A stretch of DNA of 41,677 nt from an uncultured Alistipes sp. (GTDB taxonomy: Bacteria; Bacteroidota; Bacteroidia; Bacteroidales; Rikenellaceae), in contig CALUII010000015.1 in NCBI GenBank assembly GCA_944320665.1, forward strand, positions 1-41,677, read 5' to 3'. Positions 26,304 to 35,072 of this stretch are shown piece after piece; the first letter of the stretch is position 1; each line of letters begins with the position of its first letter. The notes beneath the pieces are model-generated. The model was not told the origin of the DNA. It was given only the letters and a program-made list of their open reading frames with translations, and did no database searches. The position numbers and the translations under genes are program-made.

Positions 26304-27239
26304 TTAGAGCTGCTCCTCGTACTGGGCGGCCATTTCCGCTTCGGTCATGGCTACGTTGTAGAGGTAGAGGTCGTCCATCAGACCCGTGTACCATGAGCCG
26401 CTGGCCGGCCATTCGGTCGTTGCGCTCGAGAGACCCACCATCGAGGGGAAGGCGCCGATCACGAAGCCGCTGATCTCCTCGAAGGCCAGTGCTCCGAAAC
26501 CGTCGAGTACGGCCGACGTCATCAGCTGACCGTTGTGGTAGAGCGAAACGGTGCTGGTCGTGGCGTCGTAGACGAAGCCCATCTGCGTCCACTGGTTCTT
26601 GATGCCGCTTGTTACCTTCGCTTCATCGCCCTTGTCGAACCACTTCTCGGCCGTACCGTTGAAGTAGCCCTTGAAGAAGAAGGTCTCGCCGTTGTTCGTT
26701 GCATAGTCGAGGAAGAACGACATGTTGGAGACAGTCAACGTCGGGTGTGCGATTGAAAAGAGGTTGGTTGCAGTCGTGTTGCTGCCGTCGAAGCGGATCC
26801 ACATCGTCAGCGTGAAACTGCCGAGCGATTTCAGTTCGTCGGGCGTCTGTGTGATGAGGATGGCCTGGCCTTCGGCACCCTGATAGGCTTTGCCGCCGTC
26901 ATGTCCTTCGCCGTAGCTGCCGCACTGGGCGTAGAAGTCGGCCGTCATGCCGTCGTACGGACTTTCGATGTCGAGGTTCTCCTCGAACAGCATACGCAGA
27001 ATGCAGTTCTCTGGCATCGGAAGCGGCGTGTTCGTGTCGTCACCGCCTCCGGGGTTCTCGCCCTCGTCCGGGTTTTCACCTTCGTCCGGATTCTCGCCCT
27101 CATCGGGCTTGGTGTTGTCATCGTTCGAATCCTCCTCCTGCGGGTAGTTGAACGGAGGATTCTGCCCCAGATCCTGCGAGCAGGAACCGCTCCCGAGGGC
27201 GACGGTCAGTGCCAGGGCGAAATATAAAATGCGTTTCAT
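26304..27239 (-). CDS. LamG/concanavalin-like domain surface lipoprotein
   Basis: This 311-residue lipoprotein has the signal MKRILYFALALTVALGSGSC, acylated at C20. An acidic linker (about 33-70) contains three DEGENP-type repeats. A laminin-G-like/concanavalin jellyroll domain (about 78-305) follows, with KSLGSFTLTMWIRFDG and YTGLMDDLYLYNVAMTEAEMAA, a typical LamG/pentraxin ending. No catalytic residues are recognised. In PULs, genes at this position (directly after susD) usually code for surface glycan-binding proteins (SGBP), so glycan binding on the cell surface is inferred. The start at 27239 gives the signal peptide directly. Confidence 0.87.
   Translation of the reverse strand: MKRILYFALALTVALGSGSCSQDLGQNPPFNYPQEEDSNDDNTKPDEGENPDEGENPDEGENPGGGDDTNTPLPMPENCILRMLFEENLDIESPYDGMTADFYAQCGSYGEGHDGGKAYQGAEGQAILITQTPDELKSLGSFTLTMWIRFDGSNTTATNLFSIAHPTLTVSNMSFFLDYATNNGETFFFKGYFNGTAEKWFDKGDEAKVTSGIKNQWTQMGFVYDATTSTVSLYHNGQLMTSAVLDGFGALAFEEISGFVIGAFPSMVGLSSATTEWPASGSWYTGLMDDLYLYNVAMTEAEMAAQYEEQL
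27053..27106 (-). repeat. Three 18-base tandem repeats in the LamG gene linker
   Basis: Three units of 18 bases (27053-27070, 27071-27088 and 27089-27106) differ by a few substitutions and encode DEGENP three times. Their number could change by slippage without breaking the reading frame. Confidence 0.85.
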
Positions 27240-27275
27240 AAACTTTTCGATTGGTTGAATGGGTTCATTGTCTGG

Positions 27276-28835
27276 TTAGTTCGCGTAGTCGGGGTTCTGG
27301 ATCAGCACGCCGTTCGAAGCATCCACCTGCGACTGCGGCAGGGGCAGATACTTGTTGCGGGCTGTGTAACCCAGCGGGCCCAGTACCTCTTCGGCGATGC
27401 CCCAGCGGACGAGGTCGTAGAAGCGGTCGGGTTCGAGTGCCAGCTCGACGCGGCGCTCGTGGCGGATGGCCTGGCGCAAAGTCTCCTGATCGTCGGTCTT
27501 CACCTTGGGCAGGATGCTCGTATTGGTGCCGCGGGCACGCGAGCGGACCATCTCCAGATACTCCTTGGCTTGTTTGATGTTGTTCTCACCACCCAGTTCG
27601 CATGCTGCTTCGGCAGCCATCAGCACAACGTCCGAATAGCGGATCAGGCGCACGTTATACCAGAAGCCTTCGTTGCTGCCGTAGGTTTGGCGCAGGGTCT
27701 TGCTGCAGTAGGCTTTCTTGTTGAAGAAGCGCCCCGTGCAGTCGTCGCTGACGAATTTCTCGTTGAAGGGCTGGTTGCCGTCGGCCGGGGCACCGTATTG
27801 CTGTACCATCTGCTCCCACGATTCGCCCGGGCGCGTGTAGAAGAGCAGCGTCTCGTTCTTGCGCGGGTCTCCCTCTTCGAATGCATGGTAGAGCTCCTCG
27901 GTGGCCATATGCCAGCCCCAGCCGAGGTTGTTGTCGCCCGATCCGCGCACGCCCTGCACCTGGCAGAACTGCGAACCGATGTCCGTGCTGTTCGGCAGGG
28001 CGGTCGTTGCCGTGCACTGCAGCTCCCAGACCGATTCGGGCCCGTTCTCGCTCTCTTCGCGGAAGATCTTGTCGACGGGGGTGGTCAGGTCGTACTTCTG
28101 GGTGCTCATCACGCTCTGTGCGGCGGCCAGCATGTTGCCCCAGTCGCTGCGCTGCATGTAGGTGCGGGCGTGGAGCGCACGGGCGGCACCGTAGGTCAGT
28201 CGGCCTATGTAGCGCGATTCCCATTGCGGCGGCAGGGTCTCTTCGGCCTTCTGCAGGTCGGCGTCGATCAGCTGATAGAGTTCGGCTTCGCTGGATTTCG
28301 GAACGTTGGCCTGGTCGGCGTTGTCGATGTGGAAGTCGATCAGGGGAACTTGTCCGAAGGCACGTACCAAATTGAAGTAGCAGTAGGCACGGAAGAAGCA
28401 GCATTCGCCCCAGATGACGCGCTCCGTATCATCGAGTTGTTCTTCGGCCTTGAGCTGGTCGATGATCGTATTGGCCTTGTGGATGATCGAGTAGTTCTGC
28501 GTCCAGTAGGCCTCCATCGGACCGTTGGTGGCGTTGTACTGGAAGTTGTCCCACATGGCTTCGTTTTCGGGGCCGTCGACGGCCGTCGAACCCTTGTTCG
28601 AGTCTTCCGAACGGACCATGTGCACGAGGAACGCCGGGATGCCGGCCGTGATGTTGTACGAGCGGATGTCCGTGTAGAGGGCCATCACCTCCGAGGTGTA
28701 GGCACCGCCTTCGATGTCATCCATCGTCCATTGTCCCTGCGGACGCTGGTCGAGCAGGTCGCTGCACGATGCCGTGGCGCCCAGCAGAAGCGCCGATGCG
28801 GCAAGGATCTTGATGCTGTTTATGATCGTTTTCAT
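27276..28835 (-). CDS. SusD/RagB family surface glycan-binding lipoprotein (first pair)
   Basis: This is the SusD-like lid lipoprotein that captures glycan and sits on the SusC barrel. The signal peptide MKTIINSIKILAASALLLGA ends in lipobox ATASC (C24), followed by SDLLDQRPQG, the typical SusD start. TPR-like helices are visible with GECCFFRAYCYFNLVRAFG and YGAARALHARTYM. The C-terminal RagB part includes IRHERRVELALEPDRFYDLV and ends PQSQVDASNGVLIQNPDY. The length of 519 residues is normal. The stop lies 36 bases before the LamG gene and the start is 27 bases after susC, so it is in the same operon. Confidence 0.95.
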   Translation of the reverse strand: MKTIINSIKILAASALLLGATASCSDLLDQRPQGQWTMDDIEGGAYTSEVMALYTDIRSYNITAGIPAFLVHMVRSEDSNKGSTAVDGPENEAMWDNFQYNATNGPMEAYWTQNYSIIHKANTIIDQLKAEEQLDDTERVIWGECCFFRAYCYFNLVRAFGQVPLIDFHIDNADQANVPKSSEAELYQLIDADLQKAEETLPPQWESRYIGRLTYGAARALHARTYMQRSDWGNMLAAAQSVMSTQKYDLTTPVDKIFREESENGPESVWELQCTATTALPNSTDIGSQFCQVQGVRGSGDNNLGWGWHMATEELYHAFEEGDPRKNETLLFYTRPGESWEQMVQQYGAPADGNQPFNEKFVSDDCTGRFFNKKAYCSKTLRQTYGSNEGFWYNVRLIRYSDVVLMAAEAACELGGENNIKQAKEYLEMVRSRARGTNTSILPKVKTDDQETLRQAIRHERRVELALEPDRFYDLVRWGIAEEVLGPLGYTARNKYLPLPQSQVDASNGVLIQNPDYAN

Positions 28836-28862
28836 GATAAGTTGGTTCCTTGGTTTAGCGGT

Positions 28863-31800
28863 TTAGAAAGAGGCATTGATACCGAAGCTGTAGGTCGTCG
28901 GCATGGGGTAGGTGTTGCCGTCGTCGATGCCGAAGGCGAGGGCCGAACCGCCGATCTCGGGCGTGTAGCCCGTATTGTGGCTCCAGGTCTTGAGGTTGTC
29001 GATGTTGACGAAGATGCGCAGCGACTTCAGACGCAGTTTCTTGGCAACGCGCTCGCCCAGCGTGTAACCCAGCTGGATGTTGCGCAGGCGAAGGTACGAA
29101 CCGTCCTCGATGTAGTAGTTCGAGTTCTCCTGCTGGATCGAACGCGACGAATCCATGATCGGCTCCCAGTTCGAGGTGCCTTCGCCGTTCCAACGGTCCA
29201 TGCGCTTGGTCAGGTAGTTGAACTGCGAGTAGGTCGAGGTGTATCCGGCGCAGTAGATCTCGTTGCCGTAGACACCCTGGAAGTCGATGCCGAAGTCGAA
29301 GTTCTTGTAGCGCAGATTCAGCGAGTAGCCGTAGGTGAAGTCGGGGGTCGGGTTACCGATCATCGTACGGTCGTTGGGATCGATCTTGCCGTTGCCGTCG
29401 ATATCCTTGAACTTCAGGTCACCCGGAGCGACGGTTGTCAGGGTATTGGTGGGCGACTGCTTGATGTCGGTGTTGTTCTGATAGACGCCTTCGACCACGT
29501 AGCCGTAGAAGTAGCTGATCGGGAATCCGGTCTGCGACACGGCCACGCTCTTGCTGCCCTGATAGTAGGTTTTGCCCAGTTCGAGCACCTTGTTGTTGAT
29601 CGTGGTGAGGTTACCCGAGATGGTGTACTCGAAGTCCTTGCCGATGTGGTCGCTCCACGATCCGGTGAGTTCCCATCCGTTGTTGCGGATGCTGCCGGCG
29701 TTGGTCAGACCGTCCTGGGCACCCATGAAGTTTTCCAGGTAGCAGATCAGGTCATCGGTCGTCTTGCTGTAGTAGATCGGTTCGATACGCAGGCGCGAGT
29801 CGAAGAGTTGGGCCTCGAAACCGACTTCCCACGACGAGGTCTTTTCCCAGCGCAGGTCGGTGATCAGATAGGCCTGCGAGTAGGACGAGATGATGTTGTC
29901 ACCGAAGACGGCGTTCGTTGAGTTGAGCGTCGGGAACGAAGGATACATACCACCCGTGCTGCCCGTATTCTGATTACCGAGCACACCGTACGAACCTTTG
30001 AGCTTGAAGTAGTTGAGCACGTTCTGGTTTTGCATGAACCGCTCCTCCGTAAGAACCCAGCCGGCACCTACCGAGTAGAAGTTGTCCCACGTGTTGCCCG
30101 TGTAACGGAAGACCGAGGCTCCGTCGCGACGGAAAGAGGCATTGAGCAGGTAGCGGTTGTCGTAGTTGTAGAGGGCGCGGAAGAGGTACGACAGGGTGAA
30201 GCGGCGGTACTGCGAGCTGCTGTTCGTGGCGCTCGACGTGTCACCGATGGTCGATACCCACCATTTGTCGGGATCGTTCGGGATCAGCAGGTCGGCCTTC
30301 GTGATGTCCTGGCTGCGGCCGAGGGTTACCGATTCGGACTGGATGTAGTTGGTGGTCAGACCGGCCGTGAGCGTGAGGTTGTGCTTCTCGGCGAAGGTGT
30401 CCTGATAGGTCAGCACGTAGTCGCTCTGAGCCGTCATCGTGTTGGCTTTCGACTGCGAAAGGCTCTCGATATTTCCGGTGTTGTGGAGCAGACCGTCTTC
30501 GGGGTAATAGTGCGTTGTCACGGGAGTGAACGAACGCGAGTTGTTCGAAGCATAGTCCATCGAGAAGGCGGCGCGGAAGGTCAGTTCCGGGATGAAGTCC
30601 ACTTCGCCGTAGACATTGCCGGCCATGCGGTAATTCTGGGCGATCGTATGCTGGGCGTTGTGCTCGATGGCGTACATCGGGTTTGCGATCTGTGCACGCT
30701 GGAAGTCCGGCAGGGCGTAGTACGAGCCGTCGGGGCCGTAGATCGGCGAGATCGGCGTGGCATGTACGGCTCCGGTTACATCCTTGGCATCGGCCGGAAG
30801 CATGTAGGCTCCGTTCATCTGGACGCCGAAACGCAGCCAGCGTTTGGCCGTGTAGTCGCTGCTGAAGTTGATCGTCACCTTCTGCATCTCTTCGTGCTTG
30901 ATGTTGCCCTCCTCGAAGGTGTAGCCTACGCCCAGATAGAATTTATTCTTCTCCGTGGCTCCCGATACGCTGGCATTGGTCTGTGAGAGGAAGGCCGTCT
31001 GGAAGATGGCGTCCTGCCAGTCGGTGTCGGCATTATAATATGTATAATCGAACGGGTTTGCTCCCATGTTGGCCAACTGTTCGTTGTAGAGTTCGCGGAA
31101 CTGGGCTCCGTTGACTACGTCGATGGTCTTGTTGATGGTCTTGAAACCGAACGATTGGTTGACATTGACGACCGTCTGACCCTCTTTGGCTCGTTTGGTC
31201 GTAATGATGATTACACCGTTGGCACCGCGTACGCCGAAGATGGCCAGCGACGAGGGATCCTTCAGAATCTCAAACGATTCGATGTCGGACGAGTTCAGGT
31301 AGTTGATGTTGTCGGTGAAGAGTCCGTCGACCACGTAGAGCGGAGCATATCCGTTGATTGAGTTGGTACCGCGGATACGGATTTCGGGATCCTGTCCGGC
31401 GCGGCCCGTGTTGACGATCTGCACACCGGCTACCTTGCCCTGCAACGAGGCCAACGGGTTAGACGACGGGCGGTCGGCGATTTCGTCACCGCTGACGTTG
31501 ACGATCGAACCGGTCAGGTCGCGTTTCTTGGCCGTACCGTAACCGATGACTACAGCCGCGTCAAGCAGTGTGGCATCTTCCTCAAGCACAATGTTCAAGG
31601 CCGATGTTCCCCCCCCCACGGTTATGGTCTGGCTCTTCATGCCGAGGAACGAGATTTCGAGTTGTTGACCGACATTCGCCTCGATCGAGAACTCGCCATC
31701 GAGGCCGGTCGACGTACCTGTGTACGAGCCGACTACCGTGACACTGGCGCCAATGACCGGTTGCCCCGAGGTGTCGGTTACGGTACCTGTGACGGTGTGG

Positions 31801-31913
31801 TTCTGGGCGTAGGCACCAACTGTCGAGCAGAGCAGCAGGCATACGACCCAGGCAAACACCTGCAGACGGGATACGAGACTCCGTCTGACGTTTCCTTGTC
31901 GAAAGTTTTTCAT
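28863..31913 (-). CDS. SusC/RagA family TonB-dependent outer-membrane transporter (first pair)
   Basis: This is the TonB-dependent importer that takes glycan fragments into the periplasm with its SusD partner. It has a signal peptide (cleavage at GAYA/QNHT, residue 36), a carboxypeptidase-regulatory-like domain (about 39-115), a plug with AAVVIGYGTAKKRDLTGSI, RIRGTNSINGYAPLYVVDGL and GVRGANGVIIITTKRA, and a 22-strand-type barrel ending in YSFGINASF. The length is 1016 residues. Start ATG 31913 is preferred over a TTG at 31925. A run of nine G (minus strand, 31617-31609) lies in the regulatory-like domain at codons 99-102. It is the first gene of the leftward operon. Confidence 0.96.
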   Translation of the reverse strand: MKNFRQGNVRRSLVSRLQVFAWVVCLLLCSTVGAYAQNHTVTGTVTDTSGQPVIGASVTVVGSYTGTSTGLDGEFSIEANVGQQLEISFLGMKSQTITVGGGTSALNIVLEEDATLLDAAVVIGYGTAKKRDLTGSIVNVSGDEIADRPSSNPLASLQGKVAGVQIVNTGRAGQDPEIRIRGTNSINGYAPLYVVDGLFTDNINYLNSSDIESFEILKDPSSLAIFGVRGANGVIIITTKRAKEGQTVVNVNQSFGFKTINKTIDVVNGAQFRELYNEQLANMGANPFDYTYYNADTDWQDAIFQTAFLSQTNASVSGATEKNKFYLGVGYTFEEGNIKHEEMQKVTINFSSDYTAKRWLRFGVQMNGAYMLPADAKDVTGAVHATPISPIYGPDGSYYALPDFQRAQIANPMYAIEHNAQHTIAQNYRMAGNVYGEVDFIPELTFRAAFSMDYASNNSRSFTPVTTHYYPEDGLLHNTGNIESLSQSKANTMTAQSDYVLTYQDTFAEKHNLTLTAGLTTNYIQSESVTLGRSQDITKADLLIPNDPDKWWVSTIGDTSSATNSSSQYRRFTLSYLFRALYNYDNRYLLNASFRRDGASVFRYTGNTWDNFYSVGAGWVLTEERFMQNQNVLNYFKLKGSYGVLGNQNTGSTGGMYPSFPTLNSTNAVFGDNIISSYSQAYLITDLRWEKTSSWEVGFEAQLFDSRLRIEPIYYSKTTDDLICYLENFMGAQDGLTNAGSIRNNGWELTGSWSDHIGKDFEYTISGNLTTINNKVLELGKTYYQGSKSVAVSQTGFPISYFYGYVVEGVYQNNTDIKQSPTNTLTTVAPGDLKFKDIDGNGKIDPNDRTMIGNPTPDFTYGYSLNLRYKNFDFGIDFQGVYGNEIYCAGYTSTYSQFNYLTKRMDRWNGEGTSNWEPIMDSSRSIQQENSNYYIEDGSYLRLRNIQLGYTLGERVAKKLRLKSLRIFVNIDNLKTWSHNTGYTPEIGGSALAFGIDDGNTYPMPTTYSFGINASF
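31609..31617 (-). repeat. Nine-base G homopolymer within susC
   Basis: The minus strand has GTG GGG GGG GGA, giving nine consecutive G in codons 99-102 of the susC gene. It is the longest G/C homopolymer noticed in the window. The frame is open at this length, and gain or loss of one base would truncate the protein. Confidence 0.9.
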
Positions 31914-32051
31914 AGTATTGAACAATTAGGTTTGGTTAGTTTGCGTATTTTGGGCAGTGGATCGGTGCCGTTCACCGGGGCCTTGCATATCCGTTTGGCG
32001 CGGACATGTGGTGTGTGTGGAGGGCATTCGGCTGGGGCATGATCTCGAATT

Positions 32052-32059
32052 CAAAAATA
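32052..32059 (-). promoter_or_regulatory. Candidate -7 promoter motif for the susC-susD-GH operon
   Basis: The minus strand reads TATTTTTG, matching TAnnTTTG, about 140 bases upstream of the susC start. No convincing -33 TTTG is seen, which fits a promoter that needs an activator. Two CAAAGTG direct repeats lie immediately upstream. Confidence 0.4.
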
Positions 32060-32061
32060 GC

Positions 32062-32101
32062 CACTTTGGTTATATTATGCTGCGGATCGGACTACACTTT
32101 G
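32062..32101 (-). promoter_or_regulatory. Direct repeats CAAAGTG upstream of the susC promoter (candidate operator)
   Basis: CACTTTG (plus strand) occurs at 32062-32068 and 32095-32101, 33 bases apart start to start, about three helical turns. It is directly upstream of the candidate -7 motif. A regulator-binding site is only inferred from position and spacing. Confidence 0.3.
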
Positions 32102-32116
32102 ACTACGCCAACTGAC

Positions 32117-32151
32117 AAAAAAAAGAGGCAATCTACCTCACGATTACCTCT
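32117..32151 (-). terminator. Intrinsic terminator of the propeller-LuxR regulator gene
   Basis: On the minus strand AGAGGTAATC (32151-32142) pairs with GATTGCCTCT (32133-32124), with one G-T wobble and an 8-base loop. Eight T (32124-32117) follow. It begins about 25 bases after the regulator stop and separates that gene from the susC promoter. Confidence 0.85.
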
Positions 32152-32175
32152 CATTTGTATTTATTGTATTGTCGA

Positions 32176-35052
32176 TCAATCTGTTGTATTCTGGATGCTT
32201 TTCCTCTCTTCGTCCCATGTGGAGTCTGTCTCGGGATCGATCTCCATCAAGAAGTCACTTAGGTTCTGAGAGGGCTTCAGGTCGAGTTTTTTGCGCAATC
32301 GGTAACGGCTGTTTTCGACGGCACGGACCGTCAGATTCATCAGCGAGGCAATCTCCTTCGAGTCGAGTCGCAACCGCAGGCAGGCGCATAGTCGCAGGTC
32401 GTTGCCGGTTAGCTCCGGATAGCGCTCCTTGAGCACCCGGAAGAAACCCGAATGCTTCTGTTCGAAACGAATCAGGAAGAGACGCCAATCCTTCTCCGTG
32501 TTGAGGTGACTGTCAATAAAGGTGTTGATGCGGTAGATCAGCGGAGTCAGCGATTTGTTATTCAATTTCTGATTGAAATCGCCGATCATTTCGCGAATCT
32601 TATCAATCACCTCGTTTTTGGCGACCAGCATCGAACTTTGCGAAAAGATCTCTGCATCGCGGATCTCCAGTTCTTCGCGTAACTTTTGATTGGCCGAGCG
32701 CAGCGTGAGAATCTCCTCGTGGCGAAGTTTGCGCAGGTAGCTGCGACGGTAGCGTTGCAGGAGGAGCAGCCATGTGCCGGCAACAAGCAGCATAATCAGA
32801 ACAACGTATCCGGCATAGGCCCATCCCGTTGCATACCACGGGGAAAGAATCTCGAAGTGGACCTGCGTTGCTTCTGAACGGTTGCCCAGCGGATCTTCGG
32901 CCTGCACCTCAAAGGTATAGTGCCCGCGGGGCAGACGCTCGTAGAGCACCTCTCCGGTCGTATTTCCCGTAATCCATCCGCCATCCACACCCCGCATTCG
33001 GTAGCGGAAGGAGAGTTGGCGGGCCAACGCATCGCGGACCGCAAAGCGGATGCCGATCGAGTGATCCCGATAGGAGATCTGAGGAGTCTGATCGGCTTTG
33101 AAATAATGTTGTTCCGGACGATTCATGCCGGCGCCCAGCATCTCGATCGAGGGGGCTGCGGGCGTGAAACTTGCACTGTCGCGTGCGGGGATGTGCTGGA
33201 GAATGAATCCGTTATCGCAGCAGAAGAGGCTGGTTGAGTCATTCAGCACGGCCACATGTTCATAGCCGTAGACGAGGCGTCGTACGGGGATATCCGGATA
33301 GGGGGTGAGTGAGGCGTTGTAGCCGTCGTATGTCAGCAGGTAGACTCCTTTCCCCGTAATGGCCCAGTAGCGGCTTCGGTCAATCGGTACGATGCGTCTC
33401 AGGTCGCTTTTGCCTGCGAAGCATCTGAGCAGCAGAGAGTCCGGTTCGAGTTGATCATGCAGGTCGTTGTAGGCGTAGAACCGGTCATTGCCTACGAGTA
33501 CGGCGCGGCCGCCTATACGAAATACCTGGAGCGCATAGGGAAGGGTCGGGTCCTGGTCGCCTCCGTAGTAGTGGATATTGCTCAGAAGCCTTTCCGAGTC
33601 TTCCAATCGGCAACGGTAGACCCCCTTGACCGGATGTTCGAGCCAGAGATTCTGCAGGTGGTCGACCTCGATTCGGTAGATGGATTCATTCAGTGAGTCG
33701 AGTTCGACGAGCATGTTCCTGACGGGGTCAAGACGTCGTAATTTGTAATACGAGGCGTAGAGCAGTTCGTCGTGGTCATTGATGCGCACTTTCTTGAGCA
33801 GGTAGCCTCCCATACCCGAGGCCTTGTGTACGCTCAGATCCGGCTTGATCTCCAGTAGGCCGGTGTTGTGGCTGCACCAGAGGCGCCCGTCGATGACGCT
33901 GAAGGACCAGACCTGTCCTTCGGTGCCGGCAATGGGGTGAATGTGCTCCAGCAGACGAGGATTACCGAATTGGGGGTGGTCGATGCAATAAGCCCCCTGA
34001 TTGGTGCCGATAATCAGCCGCCCGTTCCACAGCGTAGCATCATAGACCGATCCGTAGACCCAGTCGGGCATGAGGTGATAGTCCGTGTCGTCGCGGTAGA
34101 TCAGGTAGGTCGGACCGCGGTCGGTCAGCAGCCAGACGTTGTGGGCGGAGTCCTCGTGGAGAGCCATTACGGTATTGTCCGTAAGGAGGTTGTCACTTGT
34201 AAGTTGCTGTATGACGTTGCCCCGTTCGTCGGTTTCGATGACGCCTCCGCGTATCGTACCGAAGAGGTAGGTATTGCGTGAGGTGCGGGTGGCACAGTTG
34301 AGTTCATCGTCCTGCAGCAGCTGCGAAAGTCGGGGATTCCACGTGTGAAAATTCTTGCCGTCGTATACTTCGACGCCTTGTGTGCCGGTTCCGATGAGAT
34401 ACTGGCCCGGGACGGGAGTTTCGAGCAGAACGCGCACGGTGGTAGAAGCAAAGTGGTTGCTGCCGGGGATGGGGGTAAAGTTTTTCCCGTCAAACCGATA
34501 GAGTCCTCCACCCATTTCCTGGGCCCACATTTCCGGGCCGCACCGCAGCAAAAAGAGCAGATTGCGGTGCGGGTCGATGCGTTGTACGCTTTCCCCGTCG
34601 TAGAGATACAGTTCCGAGAAAGATTGGAACAGAACTCCCCTCGGTGTAATGTATATCTTCCAGAAATCACTGTTTTGTGGTTGTGCGTTCGGTTCGTCAG
34701 GTACGAGTGAGGTGTACAGCAGGTCACCCGAAGCCTGTCGGTCCCAGCGTCCGAACTCTTCATATCCGCCCGTATAGAGTGTTGTGTGGGATTCGACTGC
34801 AACGGAACGGATGACCGAGGCATGTGGCAGTTCGTGTAATCGCCATTGTACTCCATCGAACTCGAGCAGTCCCTGGTCGTTGCCGAAATAGACGAAGCCT
34901 CGTTCGTCCTCGTCGACGGCCCAGTTCTTGTTGGCGGCTCCGTGTGAGGTGGAGGGAATGGGTACGACGCGAGGCGCCGCATGGAAAGCTTCCGGCAACA
35001 GGAGCAGCAATGCGGCGAGCAGCAGTCGGCAGAATTTCGGTATGGGGAACAT
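32176..35052 (-). CDS. One-protein glycan sensor/regulator: propeller, Y_Y_Y, membrane helix, LuxR-type HTH
   Basis: This is a predicted inner-membrane transcription regulator of 958 residues. A signal segment (MFPIPKFCRLLLAALLLLL) leads to a long periplasmic beta-propeller of two-component-regulator type, with blade motifs such as ERGFVYFGNDQGLLEFDG. A Y_Y_Y domain follows (GHYTFEVQAEDPLGNRSEA), then one membrane helix (about 743-764), a coiled coil (LRHEEILTLRSANQKLREEL) and a C-terminal LuxR/FixJ-like HTH (about 870-930; DSKEIASLMNLTVRAVENSR). Histidine kinase and receiver domains are absent, so it differs from hybrid two-component sensors. ATG 35052 gives the signal peptide; upstream in-frame codons are less likely. 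It lies between two susC/D loci and is most simply the regulator of the downstream leftward one. Confidence 0.9.
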   Translation of the reverse strand: MFPIPKFCRLLLAALLLLLPEAFHAAPRVVPIPSTSHGAANKNWAVDEDERGFVYFGNDQGLLEFDGVQWRLHELPHASVIRSVAVESHTTLYTGGYEEFGRWDRQASGDLLYTSLVPDEPNAQPQNSDFWKIYITPRGVLFQSFSELYLYDGESVQRIDPHRNLLFLLRCGPEMWAQEMGGGLYRFDGKNFTPIPGSNHFASTTVRVLLETPVPGQYLIGTGTQGVEVYDGKNFHTWNPRLSQLLQDDELNCATRTSRNTYLFGTIRGGVIETDERGNVIQQLTSDNLLTDNTVMALHEDSAHNVWLLTDRGPTYLIYRDDTDYHLMPDWVYGSVYDATLWNGRLIIGTNQGAYCIDHPQFGNPRLLEHIHPIAGTEGQVWSFSVIDGRLWCSHNTGLLEIKPDLSVHKASGMGGYLLKKVRINDHDELLYASYYKLRRLDPVRNMLVELDSLNESIYRIEVDHLQNLWLEHPVKGVYRCRLEDSERLLSNIHYYGGDQDPTLPYALQVFRIGGRAVLVGNDRFYAYNDLHDQLEPDSLLLRCFAGKSDLRRIVPIDRSRYWAITGKGVYLLTYDGYNASLTPYPDIPVRRLVYGYEHVAVLNDSTSLFCCDNGFILQHIPARDSASFTPAAPSIEMLGAGMNRPEQHYFKADQTPQISYRDHSIGIRFAVRDALARQLSFRYRMRGVDGGWITGNTTGEVLYERLPRGHYTFEVQAEDPLGNRSEATQVHFEILSPWYATGWAYAGYVVLIMLLVAGTWLLLLQRYRRSYLRKLRHEEILTLRSANQKLREELEIRDAEIFSQSSMLVAKNEVIDKIREMIGDFNQKLNNKSLTPLIYRINTFIDSHLNTEKDWRLFLIRFEQKHSGFFRVLKERYPELTGNDLRLCACLRLRLDSKEIASLMNLTVRAVENSRYRLRKKLDLKPSQNLSDFLMEIDPETDSTWDEERKSIQNTTD

Positions 35053-35064
35053 ATTGTATCGAGG

Positions 35065-35072
35065 CGAAGGTA
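35065..35072 (-). promoter_or_regulatory. Possible -7 motif for the regulator gene
   Basis: The minus strand reads TACCTTCG, one base off TAnnTTTG, 12 bases before the ATG. The leader would be very short, so this is tentative. Confidence 0.3.

Noticed and set aside
27255-29921. Very long open frame on the plus strand opposite susD/susC
   Set aside because: It is antisense to two well-recognised genes and encodes no family motifs. Such frames arise from the GC-rich third-position bias.
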